From NCBI GenBank assembly GCA_021773435.1, contig JAJFKC010000045.1, positions 18,485-82,484 on the forward strand: DNA of 64,000 nt. The letters run 5' to 3'. The translations under genes were made by a program, and so were the position numbers. The stretch's first letter is position 1. Each line of letters opens with the position of its first letter. This document shows positions 1-8,333 of the stretch, one piece after another. The stretch is from Porticoccaceae bacterium (GTDB lineage Bacteria; Pseudomonadota; Gammaproteobacteria; Pseudomonadales; Porticoccaceae). The notes beneath the pieces were generated by a model. It made no database searches, was not told the DNA's origin, and saw only the letters and a list, made by a program, of their open reading frames with translations.

Positions 1-805
1 GACTTGTTCGTAACCAGCCGAACCCAAAAGGCACCCGTGTCGGTACCCGCCATTTCTCATCATCCTGGCGATGATCTATGGATTGCTTGAATACGGCTAT
101 GCGCGTCTCATCCCACAGCCTGTGCCCGAGCAGTGTCGGCGAATTGGCCGCCAGGCCAAGCACCAGAGGCGTGACCAGCTGTACCGCGTTAAACACCGAT
201 ACAAACTCATCAGGATTAACCCGCCAGTGGACCTGAAACGAGGTATTCGCCCCCTCTACCGAGACATCGTTACAAGTAAAAGCCAGGGGCTCCGGCCCAT
301 CAATGTGGATATTAAAAGCGCCGCCGCGCAGCCGCAGCAAGCCTTTGGACAGGGCGTGATAACGCGGTCGGTCGGTGATCGCTTCGGCAGTTAAATCAGC
401 CTGCTGCAAGGTCGGCAAAATGCCAATGGCAACCGGGTGAGCATTGTGTTGAGCGGCCTTGATACTTAGCTCCGACAACGCACCGGACATCTCTTCGCCA
501 ATCGCGGTGAACGGCGCTCCCTGCGCCATCACCGGACTCAGGTTGTACTCCAGATTGTACTGATTCAATTCATGGGTCAGACGGCTATCATTGTTTGTTG
601 CCAATAACTGCTCCGCTACCCAGGCCGGGCGGCCCTGCTCATCAACCAGGTAGACCTCCAGCTCGGCACCAAAACTGCTTTGACCACGACCAAAATCAGG
701 GCTACTGAGTATTTCATCCAAGATTCCCAGGCAGTGCCTGATGCGGCTGGAGAATTCCTGATACTCCTCTGCGGAGAACTGATGACGATCTATAGCTAAG
801 CCCAT
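1..805 (-). CDS. GCS2-type glutamate-cysteine ligase-like carboxylate-amine ligase (3' end outside window)
   Basis: The minus-strand frame is open from an ATG at 805 to the window edge, giving 268 N-terminal residues with no stop. It reads MGLAIDRHQF, then FGAELEVYLVDEQGRP (residues about 38-53), GILPTLQ, and near the edge NSPTLLGHRLWDETR and RVPFGFGWLR. The early FGxE(L/V)E strand and the GxHP(V/F)-xxGxxPT and SP-xxGxxLW-DxR segments are typical of the GCS2/YbdK family of ATP-dependent carboxylate-amine ligases, which join glutamate to an amine such as cysteine. A weak GGTGA stands 7 bases before the ATG. The substrate cannot be told from this fragment, and the C-terminal half lies off the left edge. 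Confidence 0.72.
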   Translation of the reverse strand, partial: MGLAIDRHQFSAEEYQEFSSRIRHCLGILDEILSSPDFGRGQSSFGAELEVYLVDEQGRPAWVAEQLLATNNDSRLTHELNQYNLEYNLSPVMAQGAPFTAIGEEMSGALSELSIKAAQHNAHPVAIGILPTLQQADLTAEAITDRPRYHALSKGLLRLRGGAFNIHIDGPEPLAFTCNDVSVEGANTSFQVHWRVNPDEFVSVFNAVQLVTPLVLGLAANSPTLLGHRLWDETRIAVFKQSIDHRQDDEKWRVPTRVPFGFGWLRTS

Positions 806-850
806 TAAATATCACCAATCTGCTTATTAATTGCCTGGCTTATAGGGAAT

Positions 851-880
851 TAGTCCACATAGAAATAGTCCGAACAGAAA
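851..880. repeat. 2 x 15 bp imperfect tandem repeat
   Basis: TAGTCCACATAGAAA is followed directly by TAGTCCGAACAGAAA (3 mismatches in 15). It lies about 45 bases upstream of the start of the GCS2-like gene, in the divergent spacer shared with the Na/Pi symporter gene. It belongs to a recurring class of short intergenic tandem duplications in this window. Confidence 0.6.
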
Positions 881-1014
881 TTATGCACAACTCTGCCAGC
901 GAAGCGTATCAGCGATGATCAATTACTTGATCAATCGCAGGTTCGGGGCGTCATGCGTCTAATTCACCAGGAATAGCTTGTTAGAATCCAGCACCTGTCT
1001 CTAGAATCACGGTT

Positions 1015-2670
1015 ATGCAGCACCTTTGGGAACTACTGGCAGGCCTGGGTATTTTCATCTACGCGATGCGCGTACTGGAAAGCGGTTTGCGGGGTGTCAG
1101 CACCCGTTCGCTACGGAAAATACTCCGCCAGCAAACCAAATCCCCTGGTCGAGGGGTGGTTATTGGTGCCTTGACCACGGCCTTTCTACAAAGCAGTTCG
1201 CTGGTTAGTCTGATTGTTGTGGCTTTTGTTGGGGCCAGCATATTGCCCCTGCAAAATGCGCTGGGGGTGATTTTTGGCGCTAACCTGGGCACCACCGCCA
1301 CGGGCTGGCTGGTGACCACCATCGGCTTCAAACTGGATATTGAGAATTACACGCTGGGCATTATCGCGCTGGGCTCGCTGGGCTATGTGGCCAGTAAAGC
1401 CGGGTCTCGCTATTACCACCGTTTTGCGATTTTACTGGGCATCGGGCTGCTGTTAATGGGTCTGGTGTGGATGAAGTCGAGCATGGCCTTTGTCGGCAAT
1501 CAAGTTGATCCAGGGCTGTTCAGGGATTACCCGCTGGTGGTCTATTTCATCGCCGGGGTTATTTTTACTGCCCTGGTGCAATCCAGTTCGGCGACCATGG
1601 TCATTATCCTCAGCGCTGTGTTCGCAGAGGTAATCCCTCTGACCACCGCAGCAGCACTTGTGGTGGGTTCTGACCTCGGTACCACCAGCACGGTGTTGCT
1701 GGGTTCAGTGAGGGCTTCTAACAGCGCCCGGCGTGTCGCCCTCGCTCACTTTACCTTTAACCTGAGCGTCGACTGTTTAGCGTTAATATTTCTGGTGCCG
1801 CTATTAGCACTCATCACTGAGGTCTTTGGCATTCATGACCCCATGTATGTCCTGGTGTGCTTCCATTCGACCTTTAATTTATTCGGCGTTTTGGTATTCC
1901 TGCCTTTCACCAAAGTCTTTGCCAATTGGCTGGACAGGCGTTTTCGCAGACGCCCTACACACAGAAGTCGACTGGCAATGGCACCGCCCAATGTGCCAGA
2001 AGCTGCCCTCAGCGCCATCCGTGCCGAGGCCATCGATTTATGCATCAAAACCATCTTGCTTAATATCAGAGCCCTGAAGGTTAATACCACGACCTTGATC
2101 AGCGGCAGCCGCACCAGCGCCATCGATAAGCAGTTATCAACACACTCACCTTCTTACGAAGAGCAATATCAGGATATCAAGGCTAACGAAGAGCAGGTGC
2201 TCCAATACAGTCATCGGCTGGCCGGGCTTACCTTGACGCCAGCAGAACAGACTCTCCTCACTACGCTTCTGGACACAGTGCGAGAAGCCAGCTATAGCGC
2301 CAAAAGCCTCAAGGATATCCGAGACAATTTGCTTGATTTGCGCAATCAACTTGATTCTGCCGGGCTACTCACTGAGATACGCAATCGCGAAGCCAGTATC
2401 TATCAGGCTCTGATTACCATGCTCGAAGAGCCACACCCTGAAGTCGCTGACGAACAGATAAGCCGAATCAGGGCTGAGAGCGCCGAGTCCCATGATCAGC
2501 TCCACCAGGACATGGTCAATTACTCTCGCAGTCAACATTGTGAGTTATCCCTGCCAACTCTGTTCAATATCAACCGCGAATTATTTGTATCCAACCAAAG
2601 TCTGACCGATGCCATTGCGCTTTTAAGCGCTTGCGGCGATATTACCCCTGCTACTGAAAAGGCAGATTGA
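1015..2670 (+). CDS. Na/Pi cotransporter family protein with C-terminal PhoU-like domain
   Basis: This is a 551-residue inner-membrane protein. The N-terminal ~310 residues are strongly hydrophobic and hold two inverted Na/Pi cotransporter repeats, each with the family QSSS signature (Q59-SSS and Q189-SSS), as in NptA/YjbB-type proteins that move phosphate with sodium. The C-terminal ~220 residues are soluble and helical (TIRxxALxVN, long charged helices) and resemble the PhoU-like regulatory domain often fused to YjbB homologues. Length matches the family. No strong ribosome site is visible before the ATG. The gene stands alone, with only a repeat-bearing spacer before the broken mscS gene. 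Import versus export of phosphate cannot be decided from sequence. Confidence 0.88.
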   Translation: MQHLWELLAGLGIFIYAMRVLESGLRGVSTRSLRKILRQQTKSPGRGVVIGALTTAFLQSSSLVSLIVVAFVGASILPLQNALGVIFGANLGTTATGWLVTTIGFKLDIENYTLGIIALGSLGYVASKAGSRYYHRFAILLGIGLLLMGLVWMKSSMAFVGNQVDPGLFRDYPLVVYFIAGVIFTALVQSSSATMVIILSAVFAEVIPLTTAAALVVGSDLGTTSTVLLGSVRASNSARRVALAHFTFNLSVDCLALIFLVPLLALITEVFGIHDPMYVLVCFHSTFNLFGVLVFLPFTKVFANWLDRRFRRRPTHRSRLAMAPPNVPEAALSAIRAEAIDLCIKTILLNIRALKVNTTTLISGSRTSAIDKQLSTHSPSYEEQYQDIKANEEQVLQYSHRLAGLTLTPAEQTLLTTLLDTVREASYSAKSLKDIRDNLLDLRNQLDSAGLLTEIRNREASIYQALITMLEEPHPEVADEQISRIRAESAESHDQLHQDMVNYSRSQHCELSLPTLFNINRELFVSNQSLTDAIALLSACGDITPATEKAD

Positions 2671-2724
2671 AAGCGCCGCCTGAGTCGGGTCGATTCGGCT
2701 TATACTCAGCTCTGGCTTGAACAA

Positions 2725-2748
2725 CACCAACACCAACACCAACACCAA
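2725..2748. repeat. Hexanucleotide repeat (CACCAA)x4
   Basis: Four perfect copies of CACCAA, preceded by a partial copy (CAA), end 14 bases before the ATG of the MscS-like gene. The repeat sits in the likely 5' leader, where slippage could change spacing or leader structure. Confidence 0.9.
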
Positions 2749-2762
2749 TAATAGTGAACCTC

Positions 2763-3594
2763 ATGCAAGAAGATATCGATAAATTCAAGGAAGTCTACGA
2801 CCTTATTATCACCTTTTTTGTCACTTACAGTTTCCAGCTAATTGGTGGCTGATTATTTTAATCATCGGACTTGTGATATCCAATCGTCTGGCTCGACTGG
2901 TTCTGGCGATCTGCGAAAAGAATAAGCTCGATATAACGCTGAGTAAATTTCTGGCTAGTTGTACCAAGATTTTTATCATCATTATGGTGGGCGTTATCTG
3001 CCTCGGCAAAATTGGCATTAGCGTCACACCGCTAGTCGCTGCTATCGGTGCTGCTTCGCTGGGCGCCGGTCTGGCAATGCAAGGCCTGTTATCGAACTAC
3101 GCTGCTGGCCTGAATATTATTTTGACCCGTCCCTTCGTCGTCGGCGATACCATTATTGTTCAGGGCGTTACGGGTATTGTCGATGAAGTACGGCTTGCCC
3201 AGACTATGCTCACAGACGAAGATGAAGTCACTATTACCACCCCAATCGGCATATTGTCAGCGAAATTATTCATAACTCGAAAGCCCACCGAGTTGTTGAG
3301 GCTACCGTGGGCATCGCCTACAGCAGCGACCCCGGGCAGGTACGTGACCTTATCAAGGCTGTATTAGAAAGGGCTGATGTCGCCAAAAATCGCGAGCCAC
3401 AAGTCGGTATAGATTCTTTTGGCGACAGCGGTATTAATTTTGCAATTCGGTTCTGGGTACCTACTGACCAATTTCATCAGCTCCGTATGCAAGTCAATAA
3501 CCAGTTATTTGATGCGCTGAATATCGCTGGTATCGAAATTCCCTATCCACAACGTGAAGTACGCGTGCTTGGTGACGCTTTACCAGCAGCTTAG
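2763..3594 (+). pseudogene. Small-conductance mechanosensitive channel (MscS family), two single-base deletions
   Basis: Three consecutive frames together encode one MscS-type channel of about 277 residues. The first frame runs from the ATG at 2763 and stops at TGA 2850. The second continues with LIILIIGLVIS and carries the pore-helix/beta-domain signature (AAIGAASLGAGLAMQGLLS, then PFVVGDTI). The third resumes at about 3241 with PNRHIVSEIIHNS and runs to 3594. Both junctions are -1 shifts, each explained by loss of one C: GGCCTG to GGCTG near 2849, and five Cs to four near 3241. The protein would otherwise be complete, with an N-terminal TM region, conserved TM3 and cytoplasmic beta and alpha/beta domains. 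Two deletions of the same kind in C runs could be sequencing errors rather than real lesions. If real, the channel is inactive. Confidence 0.85.
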
Positions 3595-3647
3595 TGGCAA
3601 CTAAATTACCACCAACCGGTTAGCATCAACTATGCAGCACCCGCTAC

Positions 3648-3854
3648 CTAATAATGCGGAGGTTTTTCGTTGTCGGGGCGTTGCTGATGAGACTCCGACA
3701 TCGCACTGTCGAGATACTGTCGATACCGGTTGAGTAGGGCTTCGAGTGCGTCGATGCGGGTTTGCTGCTGGTAAATAACATCATTGAGAGTAGCAACCGC
3801 ATCCTCCTGAAAAGATATTTTGACTTCAAGTTCGGCCAGGCGTTTTTCGGTCAC
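3648..3854 (-). CDS. slyX: SlyX family protein
   Basis: A 68-residue protein with the usual SlyX length and form: an N-terminal coiled coil (RLAELEVKISFQEDAVATL, then VIYQQQTRIDALE) and the conserved PPHY C-terminus. SlyX proteins are small soluble coiled-coil proteins of unknown biochemical role, often near FKBP-type isomerase genes in gammaproteobacteria. No slyD-like gene is next to it here. It lies in the minus direction between the broken mscS gene and the LEA2-like lipoprotein gene. The family call is firm; function is not. Confidence 0.9.
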   Translation of the reverse strand: MTEKRLAELEVKISFQEDAVATLNDVIYQQQTRIDALEALLNRYRQYLDSAMSESHQQRPDNEKPPHY

Positions 3855-3914
3855 GCTTTGCTAGCCATACTTTTACCCGTCATACTTTTTCTCACCAAAC
3901 TTATTCTAGCTATC

Positions 3915-4424
3915 CTAAAGCCCATCACCCTTTAATTCGGCACCTGGGGATAAATAGCTGCCCAGTTCAATACTGCCCTGCTCTAAAATTTCCAGCGGCA
4001 CAGGCCACCACGATGAGCGCAAGCTGGTGATAAACACGTAATCAACGGTTGAATTTGTATCACGCAGCAATTCGGTGATCAAGAGTAGGCTACTGATCAG
4101 GTTCGTGCTCGCCTGCAACCGCACTTTCGATTCACTGAAACCCGGTATCGTGGTCATTCTGCCAGACACACCTGATGCCACTTTGCGGCCGTTCAACAAA
4201 AGACTATAGGATAGACCTGAGATATTGAGGTTGCCGCTGTCTGGGTTGAGGATATTAAGCCCAATAAGAAACCGCTGTTCCAGGCCGTCCCGTGGCAATG
4301 CCTGAATACTGGTCAGATGAATTTCTGGCTGCTCACGTCCGGCAAAAAATGTCGCGCAACCGGACAGCATGCAAGCAGAAAACAAGAACACAACCAACCA
4401 CAGTGTAATCTTCTTTGTAGTCAT
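3915..4424 (-). CDS. LEA type 2 family lipoprotein (WHy domain)
   Basis: The ATG at 4424 gives 169 residues beginning MTTKKITLWLVV with a hydrophobic signal and the lipobox LSGC at about residue 22, so this is a predicted lipoprotein. The mature part has the LEA14/WHy pattern: an initial beta segment (EIHLTSIQALP), FLIGLNILNPDSGNLNISGLSY, and a later IPGFSESKV strand. LEA2/WHy proteins are immunoglobulin-like beta folds linked to desiccation and stress tolerance; their bacterial role is unclear. An ATG ten codons upstream (4454) is also possible but would put charged residues before the signal. It follows the CDF transporter gene on the same strand with little spacing, so the two are probably cotranscribed. 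Confidence 0.75.
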   Translation of the reverse strand: MTTKKITLWLVVFLFSACMLSGCATFFAGREQPEIHLTSIQALPRDGLEQRFLIGLNILNPDSGNLNISGLSYSLLLNGRKVASGVSGRMTTIPGFSESKVRLQASTNLISSLLLITELLRDTNSTVDYVFITSLRSSWWPVPLEILEQGSIELGSYLSPGAELKGDGL

Positions 4425-4457
4425 TCTATTTACCCGTCGAAACCTGTCCGTCATCGC

Positions 4458-5408
4458 TTAATCACTATTATCCGGTTCAAAAAATAACCACAGTACATTT
4501 GGAAACGTCTGCTTGAAGGCCGCTTCTACGGTGTTAATTCTCTCCACCATCAAGGCCGCACTCTTATCACTTTCAATCATAGAGGCTTTGACTGCAACCA
4601 TTACATCGCTGCCCATGCGCAGCGTCACAATATTGAATACTTTGTCTATTTCTGCGCGTTCTGCCAACCAGTCCAACATATTCGCTTTAACTCTCAGTTC
4701 AACACCCTGACCAACCAGCAGCGCCTTTACTTCTGTACCCACCAATACTGCGACAACGATGAGCAATACACCAATAGCGATACTCCCCAGCGCATCGTAG
4801 AAGGGGTTACCTGTGGCGATCGCTGCCAGCAAGGCAACCAATGCAAATAATAGACCTAATAATGCCGCGATATCTTCACCCAATACCACCATCAAAGCAC
4901 TTTCCCGGGTATCGCGGAACCAGCGCCGTAAACTTTGTCCCGGTGGACGAATTTTGTTGATCTCGCGAATACAGCCCGCCAGCGAGAGTCCTTCCGCGAC
5001 AACAGCAAACACCAGTACGCCCACGGCTATCCATGGCTGTCTAAGCGGCTCGGGGTCATTCAGTTTATGCCAGCCTTCATAGACAGAAAACAAGCCGCCC
5101 ATGCTAAATAGAAATATCGCCACCAGAAACGACCAAAAATAGATCTCCTTGCCGTAACCGAGCGGATAATCTTCTGAGGGTGGTCGTTTGGCCTTTTTCA
5201 AGCCAATTAACAACAGTAATTGGTTAGCACAGTCGGCGGAAGAATGAATGGCTTCTGCCAACATAGCACCGGAACCCGTGATCCACGCAGCGACACCCTT
5301 AGCGATGGCAATCGAGCCATTGGCCGCTAACGCATAAAAGATACTTTTAAGGGAATTTGCCCCTTGTGCCATAATCGGTGCCATTGAATTATTTGAACTT
5401 GCACGCAT
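4458..5408 (-). CDS. Cation diffusion facilitator (CDF) family transporter
   Basis: A 316-residue inner-membrane protein with several TM helices. The segment AEAIHSSADCANQ (N-terminal third) is the CDF TM2 metal site with the conserved His and Asp. YPLGYGKEIYFWSF follows, as in the family, and TM5 has SIAIGVLLIVVAVLVGTE. The C-terminal ~90 residues form the soluble domain (VFNIVTLRMGSDVMVAVKAS). CDF proteins export divalent cations such as Zn, Fe, Mn or Co by proton antiport; the metal is not identifiable here. The start at 5408 was chosen because longer versions run into the htpX leader and add an atypical basic stretch. It is divergent from htpX and its 5' end lies close to the htpX ribosome site. 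Confidence 0.85.
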   Translation of the reverse strand: MRASSNNSMAPIMAQGANSLKSIFYALAANGSIAIAKGVAAWITGSGAMLAEAIHSSADCANQLLLLIGLKKAKRPPSEDYPLGYGKEIYFWSFLVAIFLFSMGGLFSVYEGWHKLNDPEPLRQPWIAVGVLVFAVVAEGLSLAGCIREINKIRPPGQSLRRWFRDTRESALMVVLGEDIAALLGLLFALVALLAAIATGNPFYDALGSIAIGVLLIVVAVLVGTEVKALLVGQGVELRVKANMLDWLAERAEIDKVFNIVTLRMGSDVMVAVKASMIESDKSAALMVERINTVEAAFKQTFPNVLWLFFEPDNSD

Positions 5409-5452
5409 CTTATAGACAGTCCTTTTCAAACGCCATCCGGCAGGAGACACAC

Positions 5453-6343
5453 GTGTTACGTATTGGCTTATTTCTGGCAACTAATGTCGCGATTTTGTTC
5501 TTGTTCACCGTTATTTTTCAGGTACTGGGCCTGGAGCAATATCTCGCCACTCAGGGCATACACAATGACATGACGTCTTTGCTCATTATGTGTGCGTTTT
5601 TTGGTTTCGCGGGCTCTTTTATCTCGTTGCTACTGTCCAAATTCATGGCTAAGCGGGGCACGGGCACACAAATCATCACCGAACCCGCTAACGATCAGGA
5701 GCGCTGGTTAGTCCAGACTGTTGCTGAGCTGGCTAAAAAAGCCGATATCGACATGCCCGAAGTAGGAATATTCCCCGCCCAGGAGTCCAATGCCTTTGCC
5801 ACCGGCTGGAATAAGAACAAGGCGCTGGTCGCGGTCAGTGCCGGATTACTACATCGCTTTGATCGCGATGAAGCTCGTGCCGTACTTGCCCATGAAATCG
5901 GCCACGTCGCCAACGGTGATATGGTGACCCTGACCCTGATTCAGGGTGTGGTAAATACCTTTGTGATGTTTTTTGCCCGGATAATCGGCTCCGTTATCGA
6001 TAAAGCCGTGTTTAAAAATGACCGGCCGGGTATCGGTTATTTTGTCATTGTCATGGTCCTGCAAGTGGTGTTAGGTATTCTCGCCTCCACCATCGTTATG
6101 GCCTTTTCCCGCTGGCGGGAATACCGGGCCGACGTTGCGGGTGCCACCCTGGCTAACCGTAGTGCCATGATCGGCGCACTGCGCCGCCTGCAGGCAGAAA
6201 GTCAGGCCCAGATACCCAGCGAACTGCCAGACACCCTGACCGCCCTCGGGATATCCAGTGGCTTTAAGAAAAATGCCCGCAAACTGTGGATGACTCATCC
6301 CCCTCTCGAAGCACGTATCGCCGCCTTACAACGCGGTGTCTGA
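5453..6343 (+). CDS. htpX: Protease HtpX
   Basis: A 296-residue inner-membrane zinc metalloprotease of the M48 family involved in membrane-protein quality control. The GTG start at 5453 has an AGGAG six bases upstream (5442-5446) and yields VLRIGLFLATNVAILFLF, matching the family N-terminus; an upstream ATG in frame would add 25 atypical residues. Two N-terminal TM helices are followed by the active-site motif HEIGH (H147-E-I-G-H151) in AHEIGHVANGD, two further TM segments, and EYRADVAGA with the third zinc ligand. The length is normal. The 3' end overlaps the Rieske gene by 8 bases, suggesting translational coupling. Stress control, as in E. coli (Cpx/sigma-32), cannot be judged from the short promoter region shared with the CDF gene. 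Confidence 0.95.
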   Translation: MLRIGLFLATNVAILFLFTVIFQVLGLEQYLATQGIHNDMTSLLIMCAFFGFAGSFISLLLSKFMAKRGTGTQIITEPANDQERWLVQTVAELAKKADIDMPEVGIFPAQESNAFATGWNKNKALVAVSAGLLHRFDRDEARAVLAHEIGHVANGDMVTLTLIQGVVNTFVMFFARIIGSVIDKAVFKNDRPGIGYFVIVMVLQVVLGILASTIVMAFSRWREYRADVAGATLANRSAMIGALRRLQAESQAQIPSELPDTLTALGISSGFKKNARKLWMTHPPLEARIAALQRGV

Positions 6344-6668
6344 ACAACAGAGCCCTCTCTGCGCGGTAGAGGATATCCCTGAAGGGGGTTGCAAGGGTTT
6401 TACGCTCGCGCCTCGGTCTACCGTCTTCGCGGTGCGCAAGGAGGATGAAGTGCATATATATCTAAATGCCTGTCCCCACGCTGGCCTTGAGTTGAACTGG
6501 ATGCCCGATCGATTTCTTGATCGGGACAAAGAATTCATCCTCTGTACGGCTCACGGTGCTATGTTTGAAATATCCAGTGGCCGCTGTATCGCTGGACCTT
6601 GTGCTGGAAAAAGCTTAACGCCCGTGGCCCACAGCGTCGAAGATGGGCAGATTTATTTGCAGATTTGA
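6336..6668 (+). CDS. Rieske [2Fe-2S] domain protein
   Basis: A 110-residue single-domain Rieske protein. The cluster ligands are visible as C46-P-H48 (ACPHAGLEL) and C70-T-A-H73 (CTAHGAMF). The second motif continues into SSGRCIAGPCAGKSL, the usual GxxxxGP loop after a Rieske cluster. There is no signal peptide or TM segment, so it is cytosolic and resembles ferredoxin-type Rieske proteins such as those paired with oxygenases or nitrite reductases. It starts with GTG inside the end of htpX (8-base overlap), a close coupling to a protease gene with no obvious functional link. Its electron-transfer partner is not in the neighbourhood. Confidence 0.85.
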   Translation: MSEQQSPLCAVEDIPEGGCKGFTLAPRSTVFAVRKEDEVHIYLNACPHAGLELNWMPDRFLDRDKEFILCTAHGAMFEISSGRCIAGPCAGKSLTPVAHSVEDGQIYLQI

Positions 6669-7091
6669 AGGGCCAAGCTCAGATGCAGCATTTAGGAAAG
6701 CTCTCTAGTAAGAGCCTCTTGTAAAAGTCCTATAGCAACGGCAATGTTGGCCAACATTATAAGAAACGGCCTGAACTTCAAGTTAGTCGCCATCTTGAAA
6801 CTGTCCTGCCCGGCCCATGCTAAAACTTTTTTCCCTGGCGTTTATATGGGCGACAAATTCTTCTGTAAATATCGCGCCTCCAATCGCTGAATAAGCGCTC
6901 TTATTGACACAGTCAGCCGAAATCGTTCTGTGGAATCTAAGACATCAAAATTCCCACTTGTTAGGACCTTGTCAAAAAGGCTGGATAAAAGATGCATCCC
7001 GCATCATCATTGTGACACCCGATAACATCCCCTACAATCGTTTGAACTCAAATTCAAAATCCAACGAAAAAAACGAAAGAGGTATCGAACC
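6669..7091. other. Intergenic region, 423 bp
   Basis: No convincing gene is visible. A 63-codon open frame at 6904-7095 has no ribosome site and no recognisable composition. The right end holds the AGAGG ribosome site (7078-7082) of the SnoaL-like gene. Confidence 0.5.
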
Positions 7092-7478
7092 ATGAGCAAT
7101 GTAGAAGATCATCTGGCTATCCGCGAACTGGCTGCGCGTTATAACCGCGCCTTCGACTACGGCGACCCTAAAGCCTGGGTTGAATGTTTTACCGAAGACG
7201 GTACTTTTAATATTGGCACTAAGGAGCTGGCAGCTGGTAGCGAAGCCTTACTGGCTTTTGCCAATAAGAGTATTCCAACCATGAAGGTCAAGCACTGCAC
7301 CACAGACGCCATAGTCGAGGTTAATGGCGATGCCGGCACTCATGACGCTTACCTGATCCTGATGGATCTAGGCGATAAAATCAGCGCCAACAATTCCGGT
7401 CGTTATCTTGATGATGTCGTGAAGCAAAATGGCAAATGGAAATTTAAAAAACGCGTCGTTGAACTGGATGGCAGGTAG
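7092..7478 (+). CDS. Nuclear transport factor 2/SnoaL-like family protein
   Basis: A 128-residue protein of the NTF2/SnoaL-like alpha+beta barrel. The opening VEDHLAIRELAARYNRAFDYGD, then WVECFTEDGTF, and the closing strand GRYLDDVVKQNGKWKFKKRVV are the family pattern for small polyketide-cyclase- or scytalone-dehydratase-like enzymes and binding proteins. A clear AGAGG stands 9 bases before the ATG. The gene is monocistronic: a canonical terminator follows 46 bases after the stop. Substrate is unknown. SnoaL-like proteins often accompany hydrophobic-compound catabolism, which fits the window, but this copy sits alone. Confidence 0.8.
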   Translation: MSNVEDHLAIRELAARYNRAFDYGDPKAWVECFTEDGTFNIGTKELAAGSEALLAFANKSIPTMKVKHCTTDAIVEVNGDAGTHDAYLILMDLGDKISANNSGRYLDDVVKQNGKWKFKKRVVELDGR

Positions 7479-7523
7479 CGTTAAACGAATACAGCCACCG
7501 GCAAATGTCAAAAACCCAAAAAT

Positions 7524-7546
7524 GCCCCGAGAAAAGGGGCTTTTTT
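7524..7546 (+). terminator. Rho-independent terminator after the SnoaL-like gene
   Basis: The stem GCCCC (7524-7528) pairs with GGGGC (7536-7540) around a 7-base A-rich loop and is followed at once by six Ts (7541-7546). Confidence 0.88.
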
Positions 7547-7604
7547 ATTAGCATTCGATCCCTCGATTTCCCAATCAAATGAAGAGTCAAACAAAGAATC
7601 GCAA

Positions 7605-8321
7605 TCAAACGAAGCCCAGTTTTCTATCTATGGTAATTTGCTCTGGCCTCAGCTTACAGCCATAGGCGAGAACTTCTACGCCCATCTCCATAGCCTCGGC
7701 CAGGGTCTCAGCGTAAACTGGATCGATAGCCTCGGCGACCGCGACGCGATCAATGCCGGTCAATTGCACACAATATAGCAATACGGCTCGCTGCCCATCT
7801 TCGACCACCCGTATCAGTTCGCGCAGGTGTTTAGTTCCGCGACTAGTGACCGCATCAGGGAACTGAGCCAGGCCACTGCCTGCTTCCAAAGTGACGTTTT
7901 TCACTTCGACAAAACATTGCTCATGATGGTTTTGTGACGTAGGGTTTTCAAGCAGAAAATCGATACGGCTTTTTTCTTCACCGTAGCGGACTTCGCCGGT
8001 CATCTTTGAATAACCCTGTAATTCCTTAATCACTCTCGAGTTAATGGCCTCAGCCACCAGATGGTTGGAGCGCGACGTATTGACACCTGCGAGCAAACCA
8101 GTCTCTGTGGTAACAATCTCAAGCGTGCCGGGTAGCTTTCGCTTCGGGTTGTTGGAACGCGAAAACCAGCAGGGCGATCCGGAGTTTAGACAGTGCTGCA
8201 TCGACCCGGTGTTAGCACAGTGGATGGTTAAGGGTGAGCCATCGGCTAATTCGATATCGGCAAAAAAGCGTTTATAGCGTTTGAGGAAAATGGCCTGCTC
8301 TAGTGGTGGGTCTATAATCAA
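7605..8321 (-). CDS. sfsA: Sugar fermentation stimulation protein A homologue
   Basis: A 238-residue protein, the usual SfsA length. The N-terminal OB-like part (RYKRFFADIEL, then HCANTGSMQHCL) and the nuclease-like C-terminal domain (RIDFLLENP, CFVEVKNVTLE, FPDAVTSRGTKHL) carry the conserved SfsA segments, including the E-V-K core of a PD-(D/E)xK-like fold. SfsA was first described as a stimulator of maltose metabolism in E. coli and binds DNA; its real biochemical role is unsettled. It lies 13 bases downstream of the aminotransferase gene, so the two probably share a transcript. In E. coli sfsA precedes dksA, and here dksA is likewise near (opposite orientation, beyond the aminotransferase). 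Confidence 0.92.
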   Translation of the reverse strand: MIIDPPLEQAIFLKRYKRFFADIELADGSPLTIHCANTGSMQHCLNSGSPCWFSRSNNPKRKLPGTLEIVTTETGLLAGVNTSRSNHLVAEAINSRVIKELQGYSKMTGEVRYGEEKSRIDFLLENPTSQNHHEQCFVEVKNVTLEAGSGLAQFPDAVTSRGTKHLRELIRVVEDGQRAVLLYCVQLTGIDRVAVAEAIDPVYAETLAEAMEMGVEVLAYGCKLRPEQITIDRKLGFV

Positions 8322-8333
8322 TTGGGGTTCCGG

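Noticed and set aside
6904..7095. 63-codon frame before the SnoaL-like gene
   Set aside because: No ribosome site, no family features, and it overlaps the start of the next gene.
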